From the NCBI GenBank assembly GCA_017443515.1, contig JAFRXM010000003.1, positions 1-64,000 on the forward strand: 64,000 bases of DNA. Reading direction: 5' to 3'. Numbering within the stretch: the first letter of the stretch is position 1; the number at the start of each line of letters is the position of its first letter. The position numbers were made by a program, and so were the translations under genes. Positions 63,186 to 64,000 of the stretch are shown here, one piece after another. The notes below the pieces were generated by a model. That model saw nothing but the letters and a program-made list of their open reading frames with translations. It made no database searches and was not told the DNA's origin. The DNA comes from Bacillota bacterium (GTDB lineage: Bacteria; Bacillota; Clostridia; Peptostreptococcales; Anaerovoracaceae).

Positions 63186-64000
63186 CTACACCATCTTTTC
63201 GGGCCGGACGTACTCGTCGAACTGTTCGGGTGTAAGAAGGCCCAGATCTGATGCCGCCTCGCGCAGCGTGACGCCCTTGCTGTGCGCGTACTTTGCGATC
63301 TTCGCGGCGTTCTCGTAGCCGATGTAAGGATTCAGTGCCGTCACCAGCATGAGGCTCTTTTCAAGGTTTTCCGCCATCTTTTCGCGGTTCGGCTTAAGAC
63401 CCGCCAGGCAGTTGGCCCTGAACGATTCCATAACGTCCGCCAGAAGCCGCGCGCTTTGCAGGAAGTTGTACGCGATGACCGGCATGAAGACGTTCAGCTC
63501 GAAATTTCCCTGCGACGCCGCGAATCCTATCGCCGCGTCGTTGCCCATGACCTGCACCGCCACCATCGTAACAGCCTCGCACTGGGTCGGATTGACTTTG
63601 CCCGGCATTATGGACGAGCCCGGCTCGTTTTCCGGGATTCTTATCTCGCCCAGCCCGCAGCGCGGCCCCGAGGCCAGCCAGCGCACGTCGTTGGCGATCT
63701 TCATAAGATCCGCCGCCAGCGCCTTAAGCGCCCCGTGCGCGAACACCGCCGCATCCTTACTGGAAAGCGCGTGGAACTTGTTGGGGTCCGAGGCGAACTG
63801 CGTGCCGCAAAGCTCCGAAAGCCTTGCAGCAACCGCCTCGCCGAAGCCCTCCGGCGCATTAAGGCCGGTCCCTACCGCCGTACCGCCGATGGCAAGCTTC
63901 GAAAGCGCCTCTTCGGATGCAACTATCATGGCGCGCACCTCCTGAATGCTCGCCCGCCAGCCGCTTATCTCCTGCGCAAACGTTATAGGCACCGCATCCT
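63186..64000 (-). CDS. fumC: Class II fumarate hydratase, C-terminal part, truncated by window end
   Basis: The frame is open to the window edge; about 270 C-terminal residues are present. They follow fumarase C closely: [25 protein letters not shown], the family signature [16 protein letters not shown] and the ending RPEKMV. The enzyme hydrates fumarate to malate. Aspartase-type sequences share the signature, but the flanking segments ([38 protein letters not shown]) favour fumarase. It is upstream of malic enzyme on the same strand with a 74-base gap. Confidence 0.9.
   Translation of the reverse strand, partial: DAVPITFAQEISGWRASIQEVRAMIVASEEALSKLAIGGTAVGTGLNAPEGFGEAVAARLSELCGTQFASDPNKFHALSSKDAAVFAHGALKALAADLMKIANDVRWLASGPRCGLGEIRIPENEPGSSIMPGKVNPTQCEAVTMVAVQVMGNDAAIGFAASQGNFELNVFMPVIAYNFLQSARLLADVMESFRANCLAGLKPNREKMAENLEKSLMLVTALNPYIGYENAAKIAKYAHSKGVTLREAASDLGLLTPEQFDEYVRPEKMV

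Overview
The window looks like the chromosome of an anaerobic, Gram-positive-type member of the Clostridia (Bacillota). The reasons are two oxygen-labile glycyl radical enzymes, a sodium-type V-ATPase operon, strong AGGAGG ribosome binding sites, lipobox lipoproteins, a VanY-type DD-carboxypeptidase, a clostridial CotH/Big2 surface protein, and no outer-membrane genes. The family is not decidable from this sequence. Base composition is moderately GC-rich, except for two AT-rich patches (about 35.3-36.1 kb and 49.5-53.2 kb) that look acquired. No tRNA, rRNA, IS element or CRISPR array was seen, and no gene-free stretch exceeds 300 bases.

Layout. 0-3 kb: the 3' part of a glycyl radical enzyme gene (GRE1), a bidirectional terminator, and NADP glutamate dehydrogenase. 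3-13.5 kb: a minus-strand catabolic operon led by a second glycyl radical enzyme (GRE2). It continues with a TctC-type binding protein, a hydroxyacyl-CoA-dehydrogenase-like enzyme, a cupin, two MmgE/PrpD proteins and a MatC-like carrier, and it is divergent from a LysR regulator with repeated operator-like motifs. 13.5-18.3 kb: a 5'-nucleotidase-like phosphoesterase, an MBL hydrolase, two unknown proteins, NAD kinase and a four-cluster ferredoxin. 18.3-27.9 kb: a nine-gene minus-strand run encoding V-ATPase subunits E, DUF2764, A, B, D, I and K, then a DUF218 membrane protein and a FUSC/HAD fusion. 28-34.6 kb: a four-carbon sugar-acid operon (GarR-like dehydrogenase, two DUF1537 kinases, PdxA2, GntP permease, VOC protein).

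34.7-49.5 kb: a membrane protein, a zinc ribbon fused to a GroEL apical domain, another membrane protein, acyl-CoA synthetase, an NhaC antiporter, a zinc-ribbon/MORN-like protein, an HMA protein plus P1B ATPase, a MATE exporter, a CotH lipoprotein, and an ECF sigma/anti-sigma pair. 49.5-53.2 kb: an AT-rich accessory patch ending at the 3' end of guaA. 53.2-64 kb: a split-type GMP synthase and IMP dehydrogenase, a DD-carboxypeptidase, a membrane/cytidylate-kinase-like fusion, a MacB-like ABC exporter with a lipoprotein, malic enzyme, and the 3' part of fumarase.

How the parts fit together. The GRE2 cluster has the parts of a self-contained anaerobic pathway for a di- or tricarboxylate-like substrate: capture and uptake, radical chemistry, (de)hydration or decarboxylation, oxidation, and a LysR switch. 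Its activating radical-SAM enzyme is not in the window. The tetronate operon would feed triose phosphate. Malic enzyme and fumarase supply pyruvate and NADPH, glutamate dehydrogenase assimilates ammonium, and the V-ATPase and NhaC handle sodium and protons. The most unusual proteins are the zinc-ribbon/GroEL-apical protein (35336-35980), the GRE2 cluster, and two membrane proteins fused to enzyme-like cytosolic domains (18302-19609 and 56929-58272).
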